Assembly (NCBI GenBank): GCA_005883615.1
Contig: VBEC01000016.1
Span: 93,940 to 157,939, forward strand
From: Chloroflexota bacterium
GTDB lineage: Bacteria; Chloroflexota; Limnocylindria; Limnocylindrales; CSP1-4
DNA length: 64,000 bases
Direction of reading: 5' to 3'
A program made the position numbers and the translations under genes. A model generated the notes under the pieces. That model was not told the DNA's origin. It saw only the letters and a list, made by a program, of their open reading frames with translations, and ran no database searches. Below are positions 40,053 through 47,797 of the stretch, piece by piece (position 1 is the first letter of the stretch; the number at the start of each line of letters is the position of its first letter).

Positions 40053-43000
40053 GCGGCCGAGCCCTGCCGCGGGGCAAGTCGGGTGCCGAGCGCCGGCTGG
40101 GCGAGCGATTCGCTCACGACATTGCCGAGCGGCGCGACGCAGCGGAGGGGAAAGCGATCGACTTCGACGTCGCGGAGGTCGACGCCGAGGTTGCCGAGGC
40201 CGAGGACGCCGCCCGAGCCCACCGGCAAGGGAAGGGGCCGACCCGCCCGCGCAGTCAGGGCGCGGATACGACACGTGGAGCAGAGACGGCACGAGGTGCC
40301 CGGCGGCTACCGGACCTGTCCGTGCTGCCGCCGCTCCTGACGGCGACCGGTTCGTCTGTCTCGCTTCGAGAACGACTTGGCGCTCCGGGGGCCGACATCC
40401 CGAAGGCGGGTCGCCACGCGGGGCTGACCTCGGTACCCCACGGCGCCAAGAGCTATCTCGCCGCCTCACTCGCGCTCGCCGGGGAGCGCCTGGTGTGGAT
40501 TGCACGCGATGCCGAAATCGGCGACCGGGTGGCCGAGGAGCTGCAGGCGTGGCTGGGCGACCCGGATCGAGTGGCGATCCTGGAGCCGCGGACGGCGCTG
40601 GCCTACGAGCGCAGCGAGCTCGTCGCCGACGAGACGGCGGCACGCGTTTCGGCCTTTGCAGCATGGCGCGGCGGCCGAGCGACCGTCCTCGTGGCCAGCG
40701 TCCAGGCCCTTCTCCAGCACACGATCCGCCCCGACGACCTGCCGGCCGACCCACGTCACCTCGAATCGGGCGACCGCCTCCGCCCCGACGCATTGCTGAG
40801 CGAGCTGTTCGACCTCGGCTACACGCCAGCGATCGAGGTCGCCGGACGCGGCGAGTTCGCGCGGCGCGGCGGCATCGTCGACGTCTTCCCGCCGTCGAGC
40901 CCGCTCCCGGTCCGGATCGAGTTCTTCGGCGACGAGATCGACTCGCTGCGGGCATTCGACCCGGCCGACCAGCGCAGCCTCGGCGCGGTCGACGCAGTCA
41001 GCCTCCTGCCGGCCACCGAATTCCTCGAGCCCGCCGATGGCGTCGGCCGGGTGCGCGCCGGGCTCGCGCGCGGAGCCGACCGCCTGCCTGAGCGCCTGGC
41101 AGCGGACCTCGAGCGCTTCGAGGTACGCGGTCGAAGCGACGCGGCGAGGGCCGCGTTGGTCCGTGAAGCGACCCGTGCCATCGACGTCGGCGACGCGGCC
41201 GAGATCTGGGCGCCCCTCCTCGCGCCCGCCACCGGCCTCGACCATCTCCCGGCAGGAACCCTGCTCGTGCTCGACGAGCCGGGCGACCTAGCCGAGGCCG
41301 CCGAATTCCTGTGGCGCCAGGCCGACGAGCGCGCGGGCGAGCTCGTCGAAGCTGGTGACCTGCCGAAGACCTGGCCGAGTGCGTACCTGCCTCGCCGCGA
41401 CTGGAAGACCCGCCTTCTCGCCTCGCGGACTCTGGAGCTGACCTGGGAGTCGGAGGCGTCGGGAGCAATGGCCGGCGGTGGGCTCAGCTCGGGTGACCTC
41501 TTCGGATGGCGCGAACCGCAGCTACCGGCTGCTCGGTCCGGCCAGCTGGCCGAGGTGGTCGATCGATGGGCGGCGGATGGGGCTCGGATCGTCCTCGCCT
41601 CGGATCAGGCGCCGCGCTTGGCCGAGATCCTGGAGGATGCCGGTCATCCGGTCGGGATCGTCCACAAAGTGGGCGAGGCGCCGCCGCCTGGGGCCGTCGT
41701 CCTGATCGAGCGCAGCCTCAACGGCGGCTTCGAAGGCGGCCCGGATAGCCTCGTGTTCGTCACCGATCGGGAGCTGTTCGGTTCCGTCCGCGTCCGCCGG
41801 CCGAAGGCCTTGCGGCGGGTGGTCCCGCGGGACATCCTCGAGCGCCTGACGCCGGGCGATCTCGTCGTCCACATCGACCACGGCATCGCGCGATACGAGC
41901 GGATGCTCCGTCGTAGCAGCGGTGCGGGCGACGACCGGGACTTCCTGGAGCTCGCGTTTGCCGGGGGTGACCGCATCTACGTGCCGGTGGAGCAGATCGC
42001 GCGGGTCAGCCGCTACTCCGGCGGCGAGCATCCCCACCTGTCGCGCCTCGGCGGTACCGACTGGCTGCGGACCAAGGCCCGAGTGAAGCGGGCGGTCACG
42101 GACCTCGCCCAGGAGCTGCTCGAGCTCTACGCAGCTCGGGCTGCGGCTCGCGGCCATGCCTTCCAGGGCGACACGCCATGGCAGGGTGAGCTCGAGGCGT
42201 CCTTCCCGTATGAGGAGACCATAGACCAGCTACGCGCCACCGCCGAGGTCAAGCTCGACATGGAGGCCGTCCAGCCGATGGACCGCCTCGTCGTCGGCGA
42301 CGTTGGCTACGGCAAGACCGAGGTCGCCCTGCGGGCGGCGTTCAAGGCCATCCAGGATGGCAAGCAGGTTGCGGTGCTCGTGCCTACCACCGTCCTCGCC
42401 GCGCAGCACCTGGCTACCTTCGACCAGCGCTTCGGGGCCTTTCCCATCACCGTCCGGCTGCTGTCGCGCTTCGTGGCTCCGGCCGAGCAGCGAGCAACCA
42501 TCGACGGGCTCGCCGGCGGACGAGTCGATCTCGTCATCGGCACCCATCGGCTGTTGAGCAGGGATGTGCGGTTCGGCGACCTCGGCCTGGTCGTGGTCGA
42601 CGAGGAGCAGCGCTTCGGTGTGGCCGCCAAAGAGCGGCTGAAGCGGCTGCGCCGTGAGGTCGACGTCCTGACGCTGTCCGCGACGCCCATCCCGCGAACA
42701 CTCAACCTGGCGCTGGCGGGCGTTCGAGACCTCTCGGTCATCGAGACACCCCCGGAAGATCGACTGCCAATCCAGACACGCGTGGCGGAGGCCTCGGCCG
42801 GATTGGTGCGTGACGCGATCCTGCGCGAGCTCGACCGTGGCGGACAGGTGTTTTTCGTCCACAACCGGGTCGAGACGATCGAGGCGCAGGCCGAGCAACT
42901 CCGGCGAATGCTGCCGGGCGTGCGCTTCTCGGTGGGACATGGGCAGATGCCGGAGGGCGCGCTCGAAAAGGTCATGCTCGACTTCGCTTCGGGCGGCGTG

Positions 43001-43897
43001 GATGTCCTGGTCTGCACCACGATCATCGAATCGGGCCTGGACATTCCCAACGCCAATACGATCATCATCGACCGGGCCGACACGCTCGGGCTCGCCCAGC
43101 TCTACCAGCTCAGGGGTCGGGTCGGCCGCTCTTCGCGGCGCGCCTACGCCTATCTCCTGTATAGGCGCCGGGAACGGCTGTCCGACGAAGCCCGCAAACG
43201 GCTCCAGGCGATCTTCAACGCCTCCGAGCTCGGGGCCGGCTTCCAGATCGCGCTGTCGGACCTCGAGATCCGGGGTGCGGGCAACATCCTGGGCGGCGAG
43301 CAGTCGGGGCACATGGCAGCTGTGGGATTCGACCTCTACTCCCGCCTGCTGGCCGACGCAGTCGAGGAGCAGAAGGCCAATATGGAGCATCGGCTGCCCG
43401 TGATCGAGCGGCCCCAGACGGTGATCGACCTGCCGCTCGATGCGAACCTGCCGGATTCGTATGTCCCGGAGGAGGCACAGAAGCTCGAGCTCTACCGACG
43501 GTTGGCCAAGGCCCGAACACCCGGCGATATCGCGGCCTTCCGCCAGGAGATGATCGACCGCTTCGGCCCGATGCCCGAGCCGGTCGTACGGCTGGTGGAG
43601 GTTGCCGAGCTCCGGCTGGCAGCTGAGGCAGCTGGCGTCGGCTCGATCTCACGGGAGGATGGGCAACTCGTCGTCCGCTTCGGTGCCGGCCTGTCCCGGG
43701 CGACAGCCATGGGCCTGCTGGCGGGAGCCCCGTTGCCTGGCCTTCGCGCCGGCGACCTCACGTTCGCCTCGAATCAGGTTCGATTCCGCCTGCCACGCGA
43801 TCAAACGGCCGCGTGGCGCTTGACCCAGGCGATCGTCGCCCGGCTCTCGAGGCCCCAAGATGTCTTCGATCCAATCACGCCGATCCAGGCGAGGTAA
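40049..43897 (+). CDS. mfd: Transcription-repair coupling factor Mfd
   Basis: Removes stalled RNA polymerase from lesions and recruits UvrA. The 1282-residue protein has an extra charged N-terminal region of about 90 residues before the UvrB-like module. The RNA polymerase-interaction domain is near residue 590-660 (LVVHIDHGIARYERM). The RecG-like motor has Walker A GDVGYGKTEVALRAA near 750, DEEQRFG near 850 and SATPIPRTLNLAL. Motif VI is QLRGRVGRSSRRAYAYLL. The C-terminal TRCF domain begins near 1127 (LPLDANLPDSYVPEEAQKL). It is coupled to pth by a 4-bp overlap; pth-mfd is a common pair. Confidence 0.97.
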   Translation: MSGRALPRGKSGAERRLGERFAHDIAERRDAAEGKAIDFDVAEVDAEVAEAEDAARAHRQGKGPTRPRSQGADTTRGAETARGARRLPDLSVLPPLLTATGSSVSLRERLGAPGADIPKAGRHAGLTSVPHGAKSYLAASLALAGERLVWIARDAEIGDRVAEELQAWLGDPDRVAILEPRTALAYERSELVADETAARVSAFAAWRGGRATVLVASVQALLQHTIRPDDLPADPRHLESGDRLRPDALLSELFDLGYTPAIEVAGRGEFARRGGIVDVFPPSSPLPVRIEFFGDEIDSLRAFDPADQRSLGAVDAVSLLPATEFLEPADGVGRVRAGLARGADRLPERLAADLERFEVRGRSDAARAALVREATRAIDVGDAAEIWAPLLAPATGLDHLPAGTLLVLDEPGDLAEAAEFLWRQADERAGELVEAGDLPKTWPSAYLPRRDWKTRLLASRTLELTWESEASGAMAGGGLSSGDLFGWREPQLPAARSGQLAEVVDRWAADGARIVLASDQAPRLAEILEDAGHPVGIVHKVGEAPPPGAVVLIERSLNGGFEGGPDSLVFVTDRELFGSVRVRRPKALRRVVPRDILERLTPGDLVVHIDHGIARYERMLRRSSGAGDDRDFLELAFAGGDRIYVPVEQIARVSRYSGGEHPHLSRLGGTDWLRTKARVKRAVTDLAQELLELYAARAAARGHAFQGDTPWQGELEASFPYEETIDQLRATAEVKLDMEAVQPMDRLVVGDVGYGKTEVALRAAFKAIQDGKQVAVLVPTTVLAAQHLATFDQRFGAFPITVRLLSRFVAPAEQRATIDGLAGGRVDLVIGTHRLLSRDVRFGDLGLVVVDEEQRFGVAAKERLKRLRREVDVLTLSATPIPRTLNLALAGVRDLSVIETPPEDRLPIQTRVAEASAGLVRDAILRELDRGGQVFFVHNRVETIEAQAEQLRRMLPGVRFSVGHGQMPEGALEKVMLDFASGGVDVLVCTTIIESGLDIPNANTIIIDRADTLGLAQLYQLRGRVGRSSRRAYAYLLYRRRERLSDEARKRLQAIFNASELGAGFQIALSDLEIRGAGNILGGEQSGHMAAVGFDLYSRLLADAVEEQKANMEHRLPVIERPQTVIDLPLDANLPDSYVPEEAQKLELYRRLAKARTPGDIAAFRQEMIDRFGPMPEPVVRLVEVAELRLAAEAAGVGSISREDGQLVVRFGAGLSRATAMGLLAGAPLPGLRAGDLTFASNQVRFRLPRDQTAAWRLTQAIVARLSRPQDVFDPITPIQAR

Positions 43898-43900
43898 CGG

Positions 43901-44557
43901 TTATCGCCTGGACGGCTCGCGAGCGGCCTCGTATATGCGCCGCTGGGCGACGCCGATAGCGGCGGCCAGGTCGGCACCCGCCGGTGCCGGTGCCCAGCCG
44001 AGCGAGAGCCGAAGGGTGAGCCCGGCGTTCTCCAGCCAGTCATCGGCTGCTGCCCGCACGCGGTCGATGTAGCGCGTCGCCCCGTCCTCGCCGGTTTCCA
44101 GAAGCAGGGCCCCGAAGCTCCCATGACTGAGGTGTGCGATCGGGTCGGCGACGCGACTCTCCGACTCGATGAGACGCGCGATTTCGGCGACGACCTGATC
44201 GGCTGCTCGGCGACCCAGCCGATCGGAAAGTGCGTCGAGATGCGGGAGCTCCGCGATCACCACCGTGACAGGATTGCCGAAGCGCGCAACGCGCAGCGAC
44301 TCCGCCGCGACCGCGCGGTACCAGTCGGCACGATCGACAAGCCGCGCCTGGGTGCGTTCCGACGCACCCATTGGCGCCGGTCGCGGCTGCTCGACCGACC
44401 CAGCTCGACCGTCGGGGTCGGGGGCGGCCCGGGGCGGCGGCTGGGCGGTGGGCGGATCGGCGGCGACGTCCCCGAGAAAGGCTTCGATCGCCGCGGCGCG
44501 GGTGGCGTCATCCACGGGACGATCGCCCCGACGGAGAAGCTCAGGATCGCGGGTCAC
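43901..44557 (-). CDS. Degenerate GGDEF-like protein paired with ParA
   Basis: A 218-residue protein. Residues 1-75 are Pro/Ala-rich and disordered. About 78-215 has GGDEF-domain secondary structure: ADWYRAVAAESLRVARFGNPVTVVIAEL, then DALSDRLGRRAADQVVAEIARLI, then a RLSLGWAP strand typical of the fold. The active-site GGDEF is replaced by HGSFG, so it should not make c-di-GMP. It starts 3 bases after the parA stop, implying an operon. It may be a nucleotide sensor or a protein-interaction partner of ParA. Its end is 3 bp from the convergent mfd end. Confidence 0.7.
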   Translation of the reverse strand: MTRDPELLRRGDRPVDDATRAAAIEAFLGDVAADPPTAQPPPRAAPDPDGRAGSVEQPRPAPMGASERTQARLVDRADWYRAVAAESLRVARFGNPVTVVIAELPHLDALSDRLGRRAADQVVAEIARLIESESRVADPIAHLSHGSFGALLLETGEDGATRYIDRVRAAADDWLENAGLTLRLSLGWAPAPAGADLAAAIGVAQRRIYEAAREPSRR

Positions 44558-44560
44558 CGG

Positions 44561-45397
44561 TCACATCGCCCGACGTTCGAGGGGGTCGGCGCGCCCCGAT
44601 CTTCCGAAAATATGGCGCCACCGTGGCACGCGCCGCGGGTGCTCTGCGTGGAGGTATTCACGCTCCACGAGCTCCTCGGCGAGCAGGCGATAGTCGAGGC
44701 AGGCGCCACTGTCCGGGGCGTAGGACGTGATCGGCATGCGGGCCTCGGCGGCCTCGGCGAAGCGGATGCTCTCGCGGATGGTTGTTCGCGCGAGCAGCTC
44801 GCCGTGGACGCGATCGAGCTGCTCGATCACCCGCCTGGCGTGGATCGTGCGGTTCACCCGGCAAGCCACGATCAACGGATCCCAGAGCGCGGGATTGAGC
44901 GTCGACTGGAGGCGTCGCATCTCGCCGACGATCGCTGCCACGCCCGGCAAGGCGATGGAATGCGCCTCGACGGGGATGATCACCTCGCGGGCGGCCATGA
45001 GCGCGCCGACAGACAGGTACGACAGCGCCGGCGGGCAGTCGATGATCACGAACGCCCAGTTCTGGCCGAGCCGTTCGAGAGCGTGCATCACGCCGACACC
45101 GAGTTGGCCCTTGAGCGTTCGTTCGGCCTCCACGAGCCAGGGCGATGCGGGGACTACCTGGAGCCCGGGGATCCCTGTCTTCTCCACATTTGACTCGAGG
45201 TCCCGCGTTCCGATGAATGCCTCGAATGGGCCATGGTGGTCGGAGGGCTCGGCGAGCCATGCGGAAGCGCTGGCCTGGGGGTCGAGGTCGATGAGGAGGG
45301 TGGACAGCCCACGTTCGGCGAGAGCTGCGGCCACCGAGACCGCGGTCGTGGTCTTGCCGCTTCCGCCTTTACGGTTGACGACCGCGATGGTGCGCAC
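44561..45397 (-). CDS. ParA-family ATPase (orphan)
   Basis: A 278-residue deviant Walker ATPase of the ParA/Soj/MinD group. The deviant Walker A RKGGSGKTTT lies near residues 9-18, followed by LIDLDPQASASAWLAEP. Walker B is in VIIDCPPALSYLS. These proteins position cargo on the nucleoid or poles. No parB, parS or chemotaxis genes are nearby, so this is not the main chromosome-segregation pair, at least from this context. The start is GTG 45397. The degenerate GGDEF gene follows with a 3-base gap. The upstream 231 bp (45398-45628) holds nothing I recognise as a gene. Confidence 0.88.
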   Translation of the reverse strand: MRTIAVVNRKGGSGKTTTAVSVAAALAERGLSTLLIDLDPQASASAWLAEPSDHHGPFEAFIGTRDLESNVEKTGIPGLQVVPASPWLVEAERTLKGQLGVGVMHALERLGQNWAFVIIDCPPALSYLSVGALMAAREVIIPVEAHSIALPGVAAIVGEMRRLQSTLNPALWDPLIVACRVNRTIHARRVIEQLDRVHGELLARTTIRESIRFAEAAEARMPITSYAPDSGACLDYRLLAEELVEREYLHAEHPRRVPRWRHIFGRSGRADPLERRAM

Positions 45398-45628
45398 GGG
45401 GCCTTCCCAGCCAACGTCGGGCCTCGGGGCATCTGCATGAGCCAGCGGCAGAAGTCCTACCCCCAGACCGGCCCGCAGGCTACACCACTATTCGTCTTGT
45501 GCGATAGAGGCCTGCCGAGGCTGGGACAAAGGTCCGGTGCGGCCAGGCGCCACGGAGGTGAGCTCGAGATCTCCATCCCGAGCACGCCTGGAGCGACCCA
45601 TCGTCGCCTCGGCCAACCCCTTGCTGTG

Positions 45629-46138
45629 CTAGGAGCGCCTGATCAGATAGGGCGTCAGGCGTGCGGTCAAAGCCGGCTTCGGCATCGCACCCACGACCCG
45701 ATCGACCACCCGGCCGTCCTTCATGACGACCATGGTCGGGATGCTCAGGGCCTCGTACCGCTGGCTCAACGCGCGGTTGTCGTCGACATTGACCTTAATG
45801 ACCTTGAGCCGGCCGGGGAATTCGCGCGCAAGCTGTTCGAGGATCGGGGACACGAAACGACAAGGCCCGCACCACGGAGCCCACAGGTCGACAAGGACTG
45901 TGGCCGTCGTCTGTGCCTCGATATCGAACGTGGCATCGGTCGCGTCGACGACCCACGGCAGTGGCTTGCCGCAAGTCCCACAGTGCGGGGCGCCTCGAGG
46001 GCTCGGCCGAATCGTATTGCGAGCGCCGCAGTTGGTGCAGACGATGATCGAAACCGGGCCAGAGCTCCGCTTCGATTCGGCAGCACCGCTCGACGGCTTC
46101 GAGGCCGGCTGGTCAGGCGACGCTTCGTTCGTTGTCAT
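45629..46138 (-). CDS. Thioredoxin with N-terminal zinc ribbon (TrxC-like)
   Basis: A 169-residue disulfide reductase. After a polar N-terminal tail, a zinc ribbon CTNCGARNTIRP... with a second pair CGTCGK (about residues 34-58) precedes the thioredoxin fold. The active site is WAPWCGPCRF near 89. IPTMVVMKDGRVVDRVVG includes the cis-Pro. This arrangement matches thioredoxin 2 (TrxC), linked to oxidative stress. The start is ATG 46138; the longer open frame upstream crosses the CDF gene and is a shadow. Confidence 0.92.
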   Translation of the reverse strand: MTTNEASPDQPASKPSSGAAESKRSSGPVSIIVCTNCGARNTIRPSPRGAPHCGTCGKPLPWVVDATDATFDIEAQTTATVLVDLWAPWCGPCRFVSPILEQLAREFPGRLKVIKVNVDDNRALSQRYEALSIPTMVVMKDGRVVDRVVGAMPKPALTARLTPYLIRRS

Positions 46139-46243
46139 GAGAGGTCTGGCAATGGCGTATCGGCTGGCTTCGCCATGCTGGTCGGCGCTTCCTCGAGTTT
46201 CGATCAGGTGACATTCCGGGCGGGCAGTCGGATGGGCTTCGAC

Positions 46244-46249
46244 TACTCT
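46244..46249 (+). promoter_or_regulatory. -10 box of a possible leaderless promoter for the CDF-like gene
   Basis: TACTCT ends 6 bases before ATG 46256. This also argues for 46256 rather than the in-frame ATG 46232, which lies upstream of the box. Confidence 0.4.
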
Positions 46250-46255
46250 GCCCCG

Positions 46256-46864
46256 ATGGCAAGTCGGGCGAAGCAGGTCTCGCGCGCACTCTCGCTGTCG
46301 GTCCTCACCGTGGCGTGGAACGGCCTTGCCGGTTCGATCGCAGTCTACGCGGCGATGGCGAGCGGCAGCCTGTCGCTTCTTGGATTTGGTGGCGACGCCG
46401 TGATCGACTCGGTGGCTTCTGCCGGATTGATATGGCGTTTTCTCGTCGAGTCGCGGGATGCCGAACGCGCGGCGCGGGTTGAGGCGACGGCCGAACGCAT
46501 CGTCGGGTTGGCCCTCGTCGCCCTCGCGCTCTACCTGGCCGCAGGCTCCATCCGCTCGCTCGCCGACCAGTCCCATCCCGAGGCCTCGATCGCGAGCATC
46601 GTCCTGCTGATCGCGTCGGCTCTCCTGTTGCCGGCCCTCGCGGTGGCCAAGTACCGCGTCGCTGCGGCGCTCGGCAGCGGCGCCTTGCGGGCAGACAGCA
46701 TCCTGACTGCCGTCGCGGCGTCCCTGGCCTTGATCACCCTCGGGAGCGTCGCTGCGGCTAATGCGTTCGGGTTCTGGTGGGCCGATGCCGTCGCCGCGCT
46801 GGTGGTCGCGGTGATCGTCCTCCGGGAGGGCCGGAGCGCGCTCGGCGGTTTCCGCCCGGCCTGA
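46256..46864 (+). CDS. CDF-like cation transporter, short form
   Basis: A 202-residue protein with six predicted helices. SGSLSLLGFGGDAVIDSVAS near residue 40 and FWWADAVAALVVAVIVLREG near the end match the cation-diffusion-facilitator (and TMEM163-like) helices II and V/VI. The usual metal-site Asp in GGDAVID and WAD are present, but the second HxxxD-type pair is reduced and there is no cytoplasmic C-terminal domain. Metal specificity is unknown. The gene is divergent from thioredoxin. Confidence 0.75.
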   Translation: MASRAKQVSRALSLSVLTVAWNGLAGSIAVYAAMASGSLSLLGFGGDAVIDSVASAGLIWRFLVESRDAERAARVEATAERIVGLALVALALYLAAGSIRSLADQSHPEASIASIVLLIASALLLPALAVAKYRVAAALGSGALRADSILTAVAASLALITLGSVAAANAFGFWWADAVAALVVAVIVLREGRSALGGFRPA

Positions 46865-46899
46865 CATCACGCCGCGACCGGATCCATCTGAAAACGAAT

Positions 46900-46934
46900 G
46901 CGGCGACCGGTCGGGTGGTTCGAACGGTCGCCGC
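46900..46934. terminator. Bidirectional hairpin between convergent genes
   Basis: A perfect 10-bp stem (46900-46909 with 46925-46934) lies between the ends of the CDF-like gene (46864) and the minus-strand gene (46969). Its symmetry suits termination from both sides, although no T-run is present. Confidence 0.55.
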
Positions 46935-46968
46935 GAGGAATTACGGCCTGGATATGTCGAGCTGAAAC

Positions 46969-47541
46969 CTACGGATGGCCGCCGCCGAACGTGCCGTTGG
47001 CCTGATCGGTTGCCCGCTGGACGACGGCTGCCTTCTGGGCATCGGCCTGCGCCTGGGTGATCGATCCGTTCGCGACCTGGGCCTGCAGCTCGCTGTTGCC
47101 GTCGGCCACCAGGGCGTCGATCACGGTCTGGAGCGGGACGTTGTGGGCCTTCGCGACCTGGGCCACCGTCTGGCCACCGGCGAGTGCCGTCTTAAGGTCC
47201 GCCTCGCTGATCCCGATGGCCTTGGCGACGACCGACGTGTCGCTCACGGCCTCGTCGTGGCCGAAGCCCCCGGGCCCGCCTCGGCCGCCCGTATTACCCG
47301 TCCCGGTGCCCGCCGACGCGCCCGGTGTGGCTGCGGCATCCGGGGTCGGCGACGCCGCCGTTGCGCTGAGAGGGCCGAGGATCGTCGCGCCCGCCACGCC
47401 GCCGACGAGTAGCGATCCGACGACGATTGCCTTGGTGTTGTCGCGCAGCCTCTTGCCGCCGCCGCGGCGAGCGCCCGGAGATGCTCCGTCGTCGATCGCG
47501 GGCTGTGCCATTTCTTCCGATACCTTGTCCTGGTCGTTCAT
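46969..47541 (-). CDS. Membrane-anchored or secreted helical protein, DUF2680-like repeats
   Basis: A 190-residue protein with a cytoplasmic charged start, one hydrophobic segment (AIVVGSLLVGGVAGATILG, about residues 38-56), a Thr/Pro/Gly-rich linker and a C-terminal helical part. The latter has AKAIGISEADLKTALAGGQT, then VAQVAKAHNVPLQTVIDALV and GSITQAQADAQKA. This alternation resembles DUF2680/YckD-type envelope proteins, by pattern only. ATG 47541 has GGAG six bases upstream on the minus strand. It ends with FGGGHP, possibly metal-binding. Confidence 0.7.
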   Translation of the reverse strand: MNDQDKVSEEMAQPAIDDGASPGARRGGGKRLRDNTKAIVVGSLLVGGVAGATILGPLSATAASPTPDAAATPGASAGTGTGNTGGRGGPGGFGHDEAVSDTSVVAKAIGISEADLKTALAGGQTVAQVAKAHNVPLQTVIDALVADGNSELQAQVANGSITQAQADAQKAAVVQRATDQANGTFGGGHP

Positions 47542-47797
47542 CGTTTCTCCTGTGATGCCTGCCTGGCCGCCTGGGGGGCGCGATGTCGCGCGTCCACTGG
47601 CCCGGTTCGGGGTTCCGGACCGCACTCTCGCCGTCCCTGCCTGTCGATCGGGTTACGGCACCAACCCAGGCCCGCGCCGGTCCGCACGGGTGGTGCGCTG
47701 CCCAGGCAGCAAAAGCCTCGGCCGCGGTCCGGAGCGCTACGGGCGCCGCTCCCGTGGCCCACTCCCCTGTCGTTCAGGGGGCTAGCCCATTAATAGC
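47542..47797 (-). other. 256-bp structured non-coding stretch, leader of the preceding minus-strand gene
   Basis: On the minus strand it can form several hairpins: CCCCTG-AACGA-CAGGGG, ACGGG...CCCGT, and GCTGCC-TG-GGCAGC. I could not match it to a known riboswitch. It lies between the end of the GGDEF-EAL gene and the start of the 46969-47541 gene, both on the minus strand. It may therefore hold the former's 3' end, the latter's promoter and a 5' leader. Confidence 0.35.

Noticed and set aside
45233..46255. Plus-strand open frame upstream of the CDF-like gene, extending it to 543 codons
   Set aside because: It runs antisense through parA and thioredoxin; the transporter sequence begins only near 46256, just after a -10 box.
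46900..46934. tRNA suggested by GGTTCGAAC
   Set aside because: The sequence sits in the loop of a 10-bp hairpin; there is no cloverleaf, and it fits a convergent terminator better.
47640..47760. c-di-GMP or cobalamin riboswitch, suggested by GCAAAAGCC and GCCAC pieces
   Set aside because: Core consensus segments are incomplete, and on the plus strand no gene follows; only generic hairpins remain.
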